From the NCBI GenBank assembly GCA_045599185.1, contig JAZRVO010000032.1, forward strand, positions 62,001 through 126,000: 64,000 bases of DNA. Direction: 5' to 3'. Positions 8,153-15,730 of the stretch are shown here, in pieces. The translations under genes were made by a program, and so were the position numbers. This DNA comes from UBA1240 sp045599185. Its GTDB lineage: Bacteria; Spirochaetota; Spirochaetia; Treponematales; Treponemataceae. Below the pieces are notes generated by a model. That model worked only from the letters and a program-made list of their open reading frames with translations, had not been told where the DNA came from and searched no databases. How positions within the stretch are numbered: position 1 is the stretch's first letter; the number at the start of each line of letters is the position of its first letter.

Positions 8153-9106
8153 ATGGAAAACAGTTTGTCTTTGATTGTAAAAGAAAAAACGCTTGGTAGC
8201 TTAATTACCAATGCGCAGGATATTAAGAAGTTTGTTGCTGAAAAACTGGAAACATATTCAGTTGACAATTATGTCGGAGATGAAAAACAGGCGGCAAAAG
8301 ATAAGGCAGAACTGAACGCCGCCGCAAAACAGCTGAATGATGAGCGCATTAAACTTGAGAAAGAATGGCTTGAACCTTTTAACGAGTTTAAGGACGTTGT
8401 AAACGAAACAACCGGCATGATTAAAGCCGCAAGTGCAAAGCTTGACGCAATTGTTAAGGCAAAAGAAGAAAGGGAAAAGGCAGAAAAGAAAGCTGTAATT
8501 ACAGACTTGTGGCGGACAAAGCATTTTGAGCTTGTAAGCCTTGACCGGATTTTCAATCCTAAATGGCTGAATAAAACATACAAGCTTGAAACTATTAACA
8601 GCGATATGGACGCTGTTGTAAGCAGAATTAACGGCGACCTTGCGTCTTTAGACGCTTTTGGGGCAGATACGGCACAGCTTAAAGAACTGTATCTGTCAAC
8701 GCTGGATTTGCAGGCAACATTGAACAAAGGCGCAGAATTGAAAGCCAACCGGGAACGCCTTGAAGCCGCGAAAAAACAGGAAGCTGAAAAGCAGACAGAA
8801 GCTGTATCGGCAGAACAACCGCCGGTTGAAGCCGAAGAAAACGAATGTGCCGCCGCGCCCAAAACCGAACCGGCAAAAACAGACGGCAAGATTTATACGT
8901 TTCACGTTTACGGAGACTTAAAAGAGGTTGTAATTGTAGGGGAGATTGCAGAAGAAATGAACCTTGAAATAGTGCCCAGTATTACGATGAAAGGCGATGC
9001 AATGCAGATAACGAAGTTTAAGCAGATGCTGGCAGAAAAAGGCATTGGTTATAGCAAGCAGGGATTGGTTAACCTTTTGGTTTCAAGAATGGAATGTGAG
9101 GAATAA
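8153..9106 (+). CDS. DUF1351-type phage protein
   Basis: A 317-residue helical protein. Residues 60-115 form a long charged coiled coil (AAKQLNDERIKLEKEW, KAEKKAVITDLWRTKHF). A repeat-like LKELYLSTLDLQATL block follows, then a low-complexity Glu/Ala/Pro linker at about 205-245 and a small beta-rich C-terminal domain. The N-terminal two thirds fit the DUF1351 family, which is found beside RecT and SSB in phages of many Firmicutes. Function is unknown; position points to recombination or replication. The start follows the previous stop by four bases. Confidence 0.6.
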   Translation: MENSLSLIVKEKTLGSLITNAQDIKKFVAEKLETYSVDNYVGDEKQAAKDKAELNAAAKQLNDERIKLEKEWLEPFNEFKDVVNETTGMIKAASAKLDAIVKAKEEREKAEKKAVITDLWRTKHFELVSLDRIFNPKWLNKTYKLETINSDMDAVVSRINGDLASLDAFGADTAQLKELYLSTLDLQATLNKGAELKANRERLEAAKKQEAEKQTEAVSAEQPPVEAEENECAAAPKTEPAKTDGKIYTFHVYGDLKEVVIVGEIAEEMNLEIVPSITMKGDAMQITKFKQMLAEKGIGYSKQGLVNLLVSRMECEE

Positions 9107-9109
9107 AAA

Positions 9110-10054
9110 ATGAGTGAAAGAAGAATGTTTTCAAAATCTATTACAGAAAGTGACGCTTTTTTGGATTTGCCTTTTCCTGCACAAGCTTTGTACTTCCATT
9201 TGTCTATGAACGCAGATGATGAAGGGTTTATCAATAACTGTAAACGTCTTATTCGCGTTATCGGTGCAAGCGATTGCGATTTTCAGGCACTTATAGAAAA
9301 GGCTTTTGTAATTCGATTTGAAAGCGGTATTTGCGTAATTAAGCATTGGAAAATTAACAACTCAATAAGACAGGATAGAAAAAGACAAACTAATTACCCG
9401 GAAGAAAAAGACCAGCTCATGGAAAAACCAACCGGAGTTTATACCCTTAGAATTAAAGCTAACCGGGAACATGATGAAAAAGAATCTACAGGCGAAATTC
9501 AGTCAATTGAACGTGTCGGAAAATCCGACAGCTTGTCAACTGACGAGGAAAACTCGACTGTTGAACAGCATTATGAAGAAATTCCTACAGAAACTTTTGT
9601 AAGTGAAGAAACAGAAGAACTACCGGAAAATCCGGTAGTATCGACAGAAATTGAGCAACCGCGCAAGGACTATGCAGGTGCTGTTTTTGATGTGCTTTAT
9701 GCGCATAATCTGCCTTGCTGCAACGGTAATTTGGTTACTTTCTGCATGAGAGATTTTAAACTGGCATTGCAGGTTATAGCAGAATTAAAACTTAACAGCA
9801 GCGAAGTTATACAAGCCGTAAAAAACTATGCAGAAGTGGTAGAGATGAAACGCCGTGGGTTGAGCTGGTGGAACGCTGAACAGGATTTTTATAGTTTCTG
9901 TAAACAGAAAACTATAACTAAGTTTTTGCCGGGCACTTTTAAGCTTGAAAATTATCTTACAACCAGAAAACCCGGTGCTGATGCTGATGCTGAAAAAAAA
10001 GCTGAACAGATGGCATGGGTTGAACAGATGGAGGTAGAAGAAAATGACAGTTAG
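9110..10054 (+). CDS. Phage replisome organiser / replication initiation protein
   Basis: A 314-residue protein that begins MSERRMFSKSITESDAFLDL and continues with PAQALYFHLSMNADDEGF, the signature of the phage replisome-organiser winged-helix N-terminal domain. The middle (residues 125-185) is Glu/Ser/Thr-rich and probably disordered. A C-terminal helical domain (about 190-300) resembles DnaD-like helicase-loading modules. Such proteins open the origin and recruit the host helicase. No phage helicase or polymerase is seen, so host machinery is likely used. The origin may lie in or near this gene, but I see no clear iterons. Confidence 0.75.
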   Translation: MSERRMFSKSITESDAFLDLPFPAQALYFHLSMNADDEGFINNCKRLIRVIGASDCDFQALIEKAFVIRFESGICVIKHWKINNSIRQDRKRQTNYPEEKDQLMEKPTGVYTLRIKANREHDEKESTGEIQSIERVGKSDSLSTDEENSTVEQHYEEIPTETFVSEETEELPENPVVSTEIEQPRKDYAGAVFDVLYAHNLPCCNGNLVTFCMRDFKLALQVIAELKLNSSEVIQAVKNYAEVVEMKRRGLSWWNAEQDFYSFCKQKTITKFLPGTFKLENYLTTRKPGADADAEKKAEQMAWVEQMEVEENDS

Positions 10055-10526
10055 CGATTTCATCAAAGCCGTTATGGATTATTACGGAACTTTTGAGAAC
10101 GAAGCAGTTTTCAGAGTCTTCTGTAAGTATGTGCAGGAAAAGGTTTACAGGCATGACCTTGACCGTATCTACGAATATTTCCTGGCTAACATTGCAGCAA
10201 GCTGGAAGATTGACGTTAAGACTTTAATGGACGCTTGCCGGGCGTTGCAGATACAGCCAAAAAAAGCGGTCAGAAAATGTACTTGCTGCGGTGCTGTTTA
10301 TACCGACCTTTATTGTCCTGTATGTGAGTTTGACCCTTACGGCGGAGAGTCGGTTGAATCTTACCGTGAGTTCTGGAAGTCGAGACAGTCAGACCCGGAA
10401 AAATACGAGAGGGAGATTGAACGGATAAAGCAGGAAACTTTACGGAAACTGCGAGAAAACCCATTTCAGAAAGCAGAAAGGCTGAAAGTACAGCAGAAAG
10501 GAAGTAGATATGTCGGACATGAATAA
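10044..10526 (+). CDS. Zinc-ribbon replication-region protein
   Basis: A 160-residue protein overlapping the replication gene by 11 bases. Residues 1-75 are helical; a zinc ribbon CTCC...CPVC lies at about 78-97; the remainder is a charged helix (REIERIKQETLRKLRENP). Position between the replisome organiser and SSB suggests a replication accessory role such as helicase loading or DNA binding. This is inference only; I do not recognise a named family. Confidence 0.5.
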   Translation: MTVSDFIKAVMDYYGTFENEAVFRVFCKYVQEKVYRHDLDRIYEYFLANIAASWKIDVKTLMDACRALQIQPKKAVRKCTCCGAVYTDLYCPVCEFDPYGGESVESYREFWKSRQSDPEKYEREIERIKQETLRKLRENPFQKAERLKVQQKGSRYVGHE

Positions 10527-11013
10527 GATTGTGCTGATTGGGCGTTTAACGAGAGATTTAGATTCGGACAGCTTCGGCTATACGGCAAGCGGCACGGCAA
10601 AAGCAATAATCAGCATTGCCGTAAACGACAGGATAAAGAAAAACGGTGAATGGCAAGATGAAGTTTCTTTTTTTGACGTAACTGTTTGGGGCAAAATGGC
10701 GGAAAACTTGAAGCCTTACTTACTGAAAGGCAAGCAGATAGCCGTTGAAGGGAAATTGAAGCAATACCGCTACGAAAAAGACGGCAAGAATCATTCAAAA
10801 ATATCTGTTGTAGCTGAAAAGATTCAGCTGATTGGCCGCAGTAACGGCAACATGAAAAACAATGCGCCCTACCAGCAGAATTACGGTAATAACGGCGGTT
10901 ACGGTTACAACCAGCAGACTAATAACAGAAATTACAATCAGCCGCCGCAACAGCATAGAAACAACAGCCAGCAACAGTACAGCACAGGTTATCAGTACGA
11001 GATGTATCACTAG
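10510..11013 (+). CDS. ssb: Single-stranded DNA-binding protein
   Basis: A 167-residue SSB. The OB-fold begins MNKIVLIGRLTRD and includes FFDVTVWGKMAENL and the LKGKQIAVEGKLKQYRY strand. From about residue 118 the tail is Asn/Gln/Tyr-rich. The usual acidic tip (DDDIPF type) that recruits host replication proteins is missing; the chain ends in a Tyr/Met/His-rich segment. Either this phage SSB does not dock to host partners or it uses another tip. An AGGAAG ribosome site precedes the ATG at 10510; an ATG nine bases later is also possible. Confidence 0.93.
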   Translation: MSDMNKIVLIGRLTRDLDSDSFGYTASGTAKAIISIAVNDRIKKNGEWQDEVSFFDVTVWGKMAENLKPYLLKGKQIAVEGKLKQYRYEKDGKNHSKISVVAEKIQLIGRSNGNMKNNAPYQQNYGNNGGYGYNQQTNNRNYNQPPQQHRNNSQQQYSTGYQYEMYH

Positions 11014-11023
11014 GAGCAAAAAA

Positions 11024-11341
11024 ATGAAGGAAGAAACAAAAAAACTGCTTAATAAAATTATTGAAGGCATGAGACATGACGGCAATTTTACGGAGCAGGA
11101 AAAAGATGATTTTGAAGATTTTTGCCGGGAAATAGAAACTATTGAACATGACTTGAAAAACGGCGGTTTTGTGCCGGATATTCACGGCAAGCCCTGTAAA
11201 CACGGTGACAAAATCCGTGAAGTTGACGGCGAATTTCGCGAAGGGCTTTTGACTTGGGACGAATATAAAAGATGTTTTTGCTTTGAGTGGGAAAATATAA
11301 GTGAACCGCTGGGTGAAATGGATTTTGGAAAAGAGGAATAA
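11024..11341 (+). CDS. Small hypothetical protein, 105 residues
   Basis: Acidic N-terminal helices (residues 1-45), then a compact beta-rich part with PDIHGKPCKHGDKIREVDGEF and an aromatic FCFEWENI end. The GKPxxxGDxI element recalls the small SH3-like domains (YopX type) common in phage early regions, but the match is weak. TAGGAG overlaps the SSB stop and provides the ribosome site for ATG 11024. Confidence 0.5.
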   Translation: MKEETKKLLNKIIEGMRHDGNFTEQEKDDFEDFCREIETIEHDLKNGGFVPDIHGKPCKHGDKIREVDGEFREGLLTWDEYKRCFCFEWENISEPLGEMDFGKEE

Positions 11342-11344
11342 GAA

Positions 11345-11518
11345 ATGGGTGAAAGGTATAAGCGGCAGATAAGGAAAGAAATTAACAGCTGTTATTCAAC
11401 TGCTGTTAAACAGGTTTACACGGCAATTGAAGCAAAAATGGAGTCTGCCAATTTTTTTCAGAGATTTAGAATTGCCATGCGTTATTTGTTAAAAAAATCT
11501 TTTATGGATTTTTTTTAG
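11345..11518 (+). CDS. Small basic hypothetical protein, 57 residues
   Basis: ATG at 11345 follows the previous stop by three bases, with GAGGAA as ribosome site. It encodes a basic, helical peptide (RYKRQIRKEIN at the start, RFRIAMRYLLKKSF near the end). Similar very short basic proteins are common in phage replication modules. Function unknown. Confidence 0.5.
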   Translation: MGERYKRQIRKEINSCYSTAVKQVYTAIEAKMESANFFQRFRIAMRYLLKKSFMDFF

Positions 11519-11527
11519 GGGGAAATT

Positions 11528-12127
11528 ATGAAGTTTAGGATAATGAATAAAAATCCGTTTTTTGATTACCGGGAAGCTTGTAAGGTTACACAGGGTATTG
11601 AATTAACGCAGGAAGAAAACGAAGAAATTTTTGAATCTATATCAAATACTACTGAATGGTGGATAAAACAGATAATTGCCAATCATTCAACTTTACGTTG
11701 TATACGTTTCCGGCTTGTTGATACACGCCCAAAAAGCGTGGTTATGCAGGTTATTAGGGCGACAAAAGGACATCCGCAACCGGAAGTGCAAAGCAGTCGC
11801 CCGGACTGGACTGGGAAAGAACGAAGCCTTGACCCTTACGAAGACAAACTTTTTTGCCAAGACCACACAGCAGAAAGTTTTGTGGAAATGGCAAAACAAA
11901 GGCTTTGCGCAAGAACCGAAATTAAAACCCGTTTTTTTATGGTTGACGCTGTAAAAGCCCTTAAACAAAGTAACGAACCGTTTTTGCGCGCCGTCGGCTA
12001 TTGCTGTCAACCGGCTTGCTATTGGTTAGGCGAAAAATGCCCGGAAATTAACGGTTGCGGTTATTGTGAAAACAAACTAAGCAAAAAATTCATAAACGAA
12101 TACCGCAAAAAAAAGGAGTGTAGATAG
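11528..12127 (+). CDS. Hypothetical protein, possibly ThyX-related
   Basis: A 199-residue protein with a GGGGG ribosome site seven bases before the ATG. The segment SVVMQVIRATKGHPQPEVQS, then SSRPDW, and later AKQRLCARTEIKTRF faintly recalls diverged phage proteins related to flavin-dependent thymidylate synthase, but the ThyX signature RHRxxSxNExSxR is not present, so activity is doubtful. The C-terminus is Cys-rich (YCCQPACYW, KCPEINGCGYC), suggesting a metal site or iron-sulfur cluster. I do not assign a function. Its stop directly abuts the next ATG. Confidence 0.45.
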   Translation: MKFRIMNKNPFFDYREACKVTQGIELTQEENEEIFESISNTTEWWIKQIIANHSTLRCIRFRLVDTRPKSVVMQVIRATKGHPQPEVQSSRPDWTGKERSLDPYEDKLFCQDHTAESFVEMAKQRLCARTEIKTRFFMVDAVKALKQSNEPFLRAVGYCCQPACYWLGEKCPEINGCGYCENKLSKKFINEYRKKKECR

Positions 12128-12529
12128 ATGACAGGCAAGACAAACTGTAATTGCAATGTACTGCATATCTGCAACAGTGCAGGGAATGCAGAAACAAAAG
12201 AAGTTCAAAGTGAACTTAAAAATATAGGTATTGGCAAAGTTATTTATGTGAAGTTTGCGTATGAAAATACTTATGGCGGATATTCTAACCACGCAGTTTC
12301 TAACGGTGTAAAACTTTCGGTAAACGGCAATACTGCACCGGTAAGAGTTGGCGGAGAATTTGCAGGTGTTGGTTTTGCGCGTGCAGGCGATGTACACGCT
12401 TTTGTGTACGACGGCAGTTCATGGCACGACTTGACTACAGACGTAATTTACCGCAATTCCGCAGAAGTAAAGTTTAGAAACGGTACATACATGAATTTCA
12501 GCGGAACTACTTTAACTGTAAGTTTTTAA
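12128..12529 (+). CDS. Fibre-tip-like beta protein in the early region
   Basis: A 133-residue beta-rich protein. The core GIGKVIYVKFAYENTYGGYS, GVKLSVNGNTAPV, then AGDVHAFVYDGSSWHDL follows the pattern of receptor-binding or appendage domains in phage fibres, where a small sandwich repeats NVNGxxAxPI and AGDxxxFVYDGxxW. Finding it among replication genes is odd. It could be a captured module, a decoration protein, or a small protein that reuses the fold. ATG at 12128 directly follows the previous TAG; AAGGAG is well placed. A 121-base gap without genes follows, with weak hairpins only. Confidence 0.45.
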   Translation: MTGKTNCNCNVLHICNSAGNAETKEVQSELKNIGIGKVIYVKFAYENTYGGYSNHAVSNGVKLSVNGNTAPVRVGGEFAGVGFARAGDVHAFVYDGSSWHDLTTDVIYRNSAEVKFRNGTYMNFSGTTLTVSF

Positions 12530-12650
12530 CTGTTATTTATGCGCCGTTGGCGTTATGAATAAATCCGGCTGTTAACCGGAAAAAAAGAAATATCAAAAAT
12601 TGCAAAGCAGCACCGCAGATTTATTTTTTTACTAAAACGAGGAATAAAAA

Positions 12651-13058
12651 ATGACAGATAAAGACAGAACAATAGCGATAGATTATGCAACAACAGAATG
12701 TTGTCGCAGTTGTAGTGATTCTTGTAAAAAAGAAAAATGTAAAATGTTTTGCAATGTTAGAAATGCGGTTTTATATGGACTTACAGAAGGCAGAAAAGAA
12801 AAATTTGAGAAGGCATTGTCTCAAATAAAAAATGACAGAGAAAAAGTTATTGAATACAATGAAAGGCTTGTAAAAGAAAATGAACAACTGAAAACAGTTT
12901 GTAACTATAACTGCCCGGTTCATAAACTTGTCACTCATAACACCTGCCTAACGTGTTCTGCTATTAAAAATTCACCACATTTTGACTTCAAAGATACAAG
13001 TGATGAAGAAATAAAGCAGATACAGGCGGAAGCGAAACTAGAAGCAGAAATGGACTGA
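12651..13058 (+). CDS. Cys-rich hypothetical protein, 135 residues
   Basis: Two Cys clusters (CCRSCSDSCKKEKCKMFC near the N-terminus; CNYNCPVHKL and CLTC at about 85-105) flank a charged coiled coil. This suggests a metal-binding dimer. GAGGAA precedes the ATG. No family is recognised. Confidence 0.5.
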   Translation: MTDKDRTIAIDYATTECCRSCSDSCKKEKCKMFCNVRNAVLYGLTEGRKEKFEKALSQIKNDREKVIEYNERLVKENEQLKTVCNYNCPVHKLVTHNTCLTCSAIKNSPHFDFKDTSDEEIKQIQAEAKLEAEMD

Positions 13059-13118
13059 CAGAGGAAGAAGTGCATGGATAAAGCGCAAAATTGAACGCTG
13101 GCTTGCAAGGTTGAATGA

Positions 13119-13217
13119 ATGTTAGTAATTGTATGCAGAATTGCTTTTATAGTGGTATTTACTGCTTTTTTTGCTTATGTGGTTTATAAAATCAGCGAAA
13201 TGGGAGACGATGAATAA
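13119..13217 (+). CDS. Single-pass membrane micro-protein, 32 residues
   Basis: ATG at 13119 encodes LVIVCRIAFIVVFTAFFAYVVY, a clear membrane segment, then a short charged tail ending MGDDE. Its TAA overlaps the next ATG (TAATG), which supports coupled translation. It could be a small membrane regulator; it is too short to classify. Confidence 0.45.
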   Translation: MLVIVCRIAFIVVFTAFFAYVVYKISEMGDDE

Positions 13218-13717
13218 TGCTGACATTAAATAAGGGCGAAAAGAAAAAAATTATTGAACTGCTGAAAAAAGACGGTGACACAAAGGCAAACAGTCTTTTG
13301 ATTAAAAGAATTGAAAAATCAATGATACCGATTAAGCCTAGAAGTGCCAAAAATAAAGGGCTTGAATGGCAGAAAGAAGTTTGCTCAATAATAAGCCGCA
13401 TAACCGGCATAGCTTACGACCAGCAGAGTGATGACTGCGAAATTCACAGCCGCGAAAGCGGCTTGAGCGGCGTTGATGTTGTCTTACGCGGTAGAGCTAA
13501 AAAGGCTTTTCCGTATGCTGTTGAATGCAAGAACTGCAATTCTATATCTTTGCCCGAATGGGTACGGCAGGCAGAAGCAAACAGCGATGACCTTGATAAC
13601 TGGTTACTTTTTATCAAAAGCCCGGTTTTGCCGATGAAAAAAGTAGTGGTTATGGCGGCAAGCCGTTTTGAAAAAATTGCCGCAAACAGTTGTAACGTTG
13701 AAAATATTGAAAAATAA
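13217..13717 (+). CDS. PD-(D/E)XK nuclease-like protein
   Basis: A 166-residue protein. After a basic N-terminus, the core GLEWQKEVCSIISRITG, the catalytic Asp in SGLSGVDVVLRG, and the Glu-x-Lys in PYAVECKNC form a PD-(D/E)XK nuclease fold of the small resolvase/Hjc or restriction-endonuclease type. A Holliday-junction or end-processing role would fit just upstream of the terminase genes, where many phages keep a resolvase. RusA and RuvC motifs are absent. Confidence 0.6.
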   Translation: MLTLNKGEKKKIIELLKKDGDTKANSLLIKRIEKSMIPIKPRSAKNKGLEWQKEVCSIISRITGIAYDQQSDDCEIHSRESGLSGVDVVLRGRAKKAFPYAVECKNCNSISLPEWVRQAEANSDDLDNWLLFIKSPVLPMKKVVVMAASRFEKIAANSCNVENIEK

Positions 13718-13805
13718 AGTTACAATTTATTAAAACGAATCCTTAAAATACATTAAATACAAATTATCATACTGACCAATGATAGATTGAAACGGAAAAC
13801 GCAAA

Positions 13806-14117
13806 ATGAAAGTTTGTCTTAGTCTTATTATTGAGTATCTGCAAAAGAAAATCAAAAACAAATTAACCGGGAGCGTTAAACTAAGTTTTGAGTCCGGGGC
13901 TATTGTGGGAATCTGCGAAGCTAACAAGTTTGATTTACCTACTACAGAATGTGACGCTGACACAATCGAGACGATTGAAAAGTATATTGTTATGGCTAAA
14001 GACACATCTTTTAATGGTGCTGTCATTTTTGTTTTTTTAAACGGTAAAATTATTGAATATGCTTATTCGCGTACTTATAAAGGCGATTTGCTGCAAAAGT
14101 GTTTAACAGGTAAATAA
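13806..14117 (+). CDS. Hypothetical protein, 103 residues
   Basis: A mixed alpha/beta small protein with no recognised motif. It starts at ATG 13806 without a strong ribosome site and is followed one base later by the next ATG. The 88 bases before it hold no further gene. Confidence 0.45.
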   Translation: MKVCLSLIIEYLQKKIKNKLTGSVKLSFESGAIVGICEANKFDLPTTECDADTIETIEKYIVMAKDTSFNGAVIFVFLNGKIIEYAYSRTYKGDLLQKCLTGK

Positions 14118-14118
14118 A

Positions 14119-14298
14119 ATGCAGGTTTGTAAAAATTGCGGTATGCCGGTTAAATATATTGCTTGCGGTTATAACAAGATAGCTGTATGCAATGCCGGAC
14201 CGGTTGAAATCATTACAGAAAGCGGACACAAGAATAAAGGTTATACGCCGCATATATGCACGGATAAACAGCAGGTAAATGAACGAAATAACGATTGA
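14119..14298 (+). CDS. Small zinc-ribbon protein, 59 residues
   Basis: ATG at 14119 follows the previous stop directly. Cys residues at CKNCGMP (about 4-7), C at 15 and 23, and a late HIC suggest a zinc-binding knuckle. It overlaps the small terminase gene by 20 bases. Probably a DNA-binding or packaging accessory, by position only. Confidence 0.5.
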   Translation: MQVCKNCGMPVKYIACGYNKIAVCNAGPVEIITESGHKNKGYTPHICTDKQQVNERNND

Positions 14299-15067
14299 AA
14301 CACCGGAACTTGTAGAAGAAAAATCAAAAACACGTAAAGCCCGGCAAAAAGAAAAAATACCGCTTTGCGCTATGGTTGGCGATGATAACTACATTATTCT
14401 TGATGAAGAGTTTAGCTGGTCTCGTAATTTGCCCGATGCGCAGAAGCTTTTTGTTTATTATTATGCTATGCAAAGTTCGTTAAAAAAGAACGGAGCAGAA
14501 GCAGCAAGAAAAGCTGGTTATTCGGAAAAAACAGCAAAATCACAAGCAAACCAGCTGCTAAAAAATCCTAAAATTCTTCAAGAAATTAAGAATATCAGCA
14601 CTCAAATTACAAGTAACTTGACCAAACTTGACCTTGAATTGACAGTTAAGGACATTATCGAGCGAAAAAAGGCACGTTTACGAGTCAATCCGTTAGACTT
14701 TTACGACTTTGAAAAACAGACCACTGAAAACGGCTATACATTTACCAGTGCAACGCCAAAACTGCCCGAAGACCTAACACCGGAGCAGAAAAGCAACATT
14801 GTTGATGTTGAGTTTGTAGGACAGCGCGGACTTCTGCATTTTAAGGTTGCGGACGCAATACAGGCGGAAAATGAACTGCTTAAGATTTATAAAGACTTTA
14901 TGTATGATAAAGACGAGCAGAAAGACGGCTACGAAGTAGAAACAACCGCAGAAATTATCAAGGGTAATTTGCAGGTAAAAACAAAGGTAATTCACAAAAA
15001 TGCAGAAATTGCAGAATTATCTGAATTAAAAAACAATGACAGTTCAACACGAGAAGAAGAAGACTGA
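14279..15067 (+). CDS. Terminase small subunit
   Basis: A 262-residue protein. Residues 50-110 carry the small-terminase helix-turn-helix pattern AQKLFVYYYAM, NGAEAARKAGYSEKTAKSQANQLLKNPKILQEI. An oligomerisation helix and a variable C-terminal half follow. It recognises the packaging site on concatemeric DNA and passes it to the large subunit two genes downstream. The pac or cos site was not identified; it may lie in or near this gene. Confidence 0.85.
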   Translation: MNEITIETPELVEEKSKTRKARQKEKIPLCAMVGDDNYIILDEEFSWSRNLPDAQKLFVYYYAMQSSLKKNGAEAARKAGYSEKTAKSQANQLLKNPKILQEIKNISTQITSNLTKLDLELTVKDIIERKKARLRVNPLDFYDFEKQTTENGYTFTSATPKLPEDLTPEQKSNIVDVEFVGQRGLLHFKVADAIQAENELLKIYKDFMYDKDEQKDGYEVETTAEIIKGNLQVKTKVIHKNAEIAELSELKNNDSSTREEED

Positions 15068-15071
15068 AAAA

Positions 15072-15728
15072 ATGAAGAAAAGTAATAACGGTTGGGAAAA
15101 CCAGCCGAGAGCCGGTAACGGACAGTTTGGAAGTAAAAAAATAAGCATTGCCGCGCCTTCTACGACCAATTCAAAAGAAAAGGGAGTTGCGTCCGCACAA
15201 TGCCTACACCGAAATAATATCTCATTTTTGGATAACCAGCAAGAGTTTAACGATGTAAAAGAAAAAATATCACAACTAAAAGAATGTTTAAGAAACACTG
15301 AATTAACACCTAAAAAATATCTTGAAAAACTTAAACAGTGTTTTAATGCTGATGATATTTCAAGAAGTTCATACGCAGTAAAAACTTTTGAAAATGAAGT
15401 TGGGAAATTACGTATATCTGACCATAAAGCAGTTGTAAAAAATAGCCAAAGACAAAAGACAAAAAACACAAGCATTGTTATTCAGTTAAATAAACAACGC
15501 GGCAGAAGGAAAGACGCACGAATTATTGAATACATTTACTCACCGGAGAATTTTTCAAAAGAAACACAAAACGATATTTTGCAGGGCATAACAGACTGGA
15601 TAGAAACCGGAGAGTTTACCGGCACAAACTACGAAATGAAGAAAAGCTTTACTAATGCAAAGCAGTTAAAAACATCTTATGCGAAACGAGTAAACGAGCT
15701 TTACAAAGATTTATTGAAAAGGCTGTAA
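15072..15728 (+). CDS. Hypothetical protein between the terminase genes
   Basis: A 218-residue basic protein, start chosen at ATG 15072 (an earlier in-frame ATG at 15036 lies within the preceding gene). The N-terminus NNGWENQPRAGNGQFGSKK is Gly/Asn-rich; the middle is a helical region, followed by an arginine-rich RGRRKDARIIEY block and a helical C-terminus. It lies three bases before the large terminase. A packaging role is plausible but unsupported by a known domain. Confidence 0.5.
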   Translation: MKKSNNGWENQPRAGNGQFGSKKISIAAPSTTNSKEKGVASAQCLHRNNISFLDNQQEFNDVKEKISQLKECLRNTELTPKKYLEKLKQCFNADDISRSSYAVKTFENEVGKLRISDHKAVVKNSQRQKTKNTSIVIQLNKQRGRRKDARIIEYIYSPENFSKETQNDILQGITDWIETGEFTGTNYEMKKSFTNAKQLKTSYAKRVNELYKDLLKRL

Positions 15729-15730
15729 AA

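Noticed and set aside
11528..12127. A functional ThyX thymidylate synthase
   Set aside because: The general pattern is faintly similar, but the ThyX signature is missing and the Cys-rich C-terminus is atypical, so the function was not assigned.
12530..12650. Terminator or regulatory RNA between 12529 and 12651
   Set aside because: Short palindromes (CGCC-GTT-GGCG; CCGG...CCGG) are present but no T run or promoter makes a convincing unit.
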